The notes under the pieces: generated by a model
The model's input: the letters and a program-made list of their open reading frames with translations, nothing else
What the model was told of the DNA's origin: nothing
Databases searched by the model: none
From: an uncultured Ruminococcus sp.
GTDB lineage: Bacteria > Bacillota > Clostridia > Oscillospirales > Ruminococcaceae
NCBI GenBank assembly: GCA_946540705.1
Contig: CAMNJD010000331.1
Location: 1 to 5,467 of the forward strand
Length of the DNA stretch: 5,467 nucleotides
Direction: 5' to 3'
Translations under genes and position numbers: made by a program
Shown: piece after piece, positions 4,830 through 5,467 of the stretch
How the letters are laid out: every line of letters starts with the position of its first letter
Numbering within the stretch: position 1 is the first letter of the stretch

Positions 4830-5467
4830 TTTTCATTATCTGGTCAGACAGGGCTTTGATAATGTCTGGAAAAACCGTGTCATGGCATTCGCATCATTCT
4901 GTGTCCTGCTGGTCAGCCTGCTGCTGGTCGGTATTTCCGTTCTATTCTATATCAATATCAATGCAATTATCGGCGGCATCGAAGACAAGAATGAGGCGAT
5001 TATTTACCTCATGGATGATGCAACGCCTGAGCGTGTCAGTGAGGTCGGAGATACTCTCCGAAACCTGAACAATGTCAGCGAAGTCACCTTTGTCTCCCGC
5101 GACAAGGCGCTCTCCGATCTGCAAACCGACACGGAATATCCGGAGATTTTTCAGTCGCTCGGCGGCGATAATCCCCTCCCCGATGCATATCGAATCAAGG
5201 TCGCAGATATCACGAAAATGAACGACACCATGAAATCCGCAGAAAAAATACCGGATGTGCTCTATGTCCGTTCCCCCGACACTTTTGTCGAGCTCCTGAC
5301 CGAAACACGGCGTATTGTTACGATCGTTGCACTGGCGATTATCATTGCAATGCTGATTGTTTCTATGGTCATCATCTCCAACACAACAAGAGCCAGCGTG
5401 TTCTCACGCCGCCGCGAAATCAGCATCATGCAGAGCGTCGGCGCGACAAAGGCCTTTATCCGCTTTC
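4816..5467 (+). CDS. ftsX: Cell division protein FtsX, permease-like subunit (3' truncated by window)
   Basis: The frame stays open from TTG 4816 to the window end, giving 217 complete codons of a protein usually near 300 residues. FtsX is the membrane partner of FtsE and passes its ATPase cycle to extracellular wall hydrolases. Visible parts are a cytoplasmic N-terminus with FHYLVRQGFDNVWKNR (6-21), TM1 at about 23-45, an extracellular domain at about 46-165 (including AIIYLMDDATPE and FVSRDKAL), TM2 at about 167-187, and then the FtsX-type cytoplasmic segment SNTTRASVFSRRREISIMQS followed by VGATKAFIR. TM3, TM4 and the stop lie beyond the window. The TTG start is chosen for GGAGG 8 bases upstream and for family N-terminal length. 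It overlaps ftsE by 14 bp, which implies translational coupling and equal subunit amounts. Confidence 0.93.
   Translation, partial: MKLSSFHYLVRQGFDNVWKNRVMAFASFCVLLVSLLLVGISVLFYININAIIGGIEDKNEAIIYLMDDATPERVSEVGDTLRNLNNVSEVTFVSRDKALSDLQTDTEYPEIFQSLGGDNPLPDAYRIKVADITKMNDTMKSAEKIPDVLYVRSPDTFVELLTETRRIVTIVALAIIIAMLIVSMVIISNTTRASVFSRRREISIMQSVGATKAFIRF

Overview
The window looks like part of a Gram-positive Firmicutes chromosome, most likely a gut-type Clostridia (Oscillospiraceae/Ruminococcaceae-like). The evidence is strong AGGAGG-type ribosome binding sites, frequent TTG starts, mid-range GC, a DUF1934 (YwiB-like) gene next to argS as in Bacillus subtilis, and a Gram-positive style FtsEX pair. 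The taxon is an inference. All genes are on the + strand and all look like core chromosomal genes. I see no mobile element, tRNA, rRNA or CRISPR array.

Layout. (1) Bases 1-300 are the C-terminal end of a D-Ala-D-Ala ligase-like ATP-grasp enzyme that is divergent at its substrate-binding residues. (2) Bases 322-771 are a small DUF1934/YwiB-like beta-barrel protein, 21 bp downstream and probably co-transcribed. (3) argS (arginyl-tRNA synthetase) probably starts at TTG 829, behind its own promoter (CTGACA-15-TATAAT), rather than at the upstream ATG 799. (4) Bases 2599-2872 are a 274-bp regulatory gap. It has a stem-loop at the argS stop, three tandem 11-bp repeats, an extended -10 promoter overlapped by a palindrome, and a leader with several possible hairpins. 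(5) Bases 2873-3958 encode a CdaR/PucR-type transcription regulator. (6) Bases 3959-4136 are a 178-bp gap with a likely terminator, a competing hairpin and a 9-bp direct repeat. (7) ftsE (4137-4829) is followed by ftsX (from 4816), which overlaps it by 14 bp and runs off the window end.

How they fit together. The first enzyme belongs to peptidoglycan precursor chemistry. FtsEX is the membrane ABC complex that in other bacteria switches peptidoglycan hydrolases on and off. argS and the YwiB-like gene are housekeeping. The regulator sits directly before ftsEX but is separated from it by a probable terminator, so a regulatory link is only suggested by position. The 11-bp repeats in front of the regulator resemble an OmpR-family direct-repeat box, close to the WalR pattern TGTWAH-N5-TGTWAH. 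If real, they would tie this locus to cell-wall control.

No wholly new system is evident. The parts most worth checking are the regulator's promoter region, the altered ligase active site, and the use of TTG starts by four of the five genes whose start is visible.
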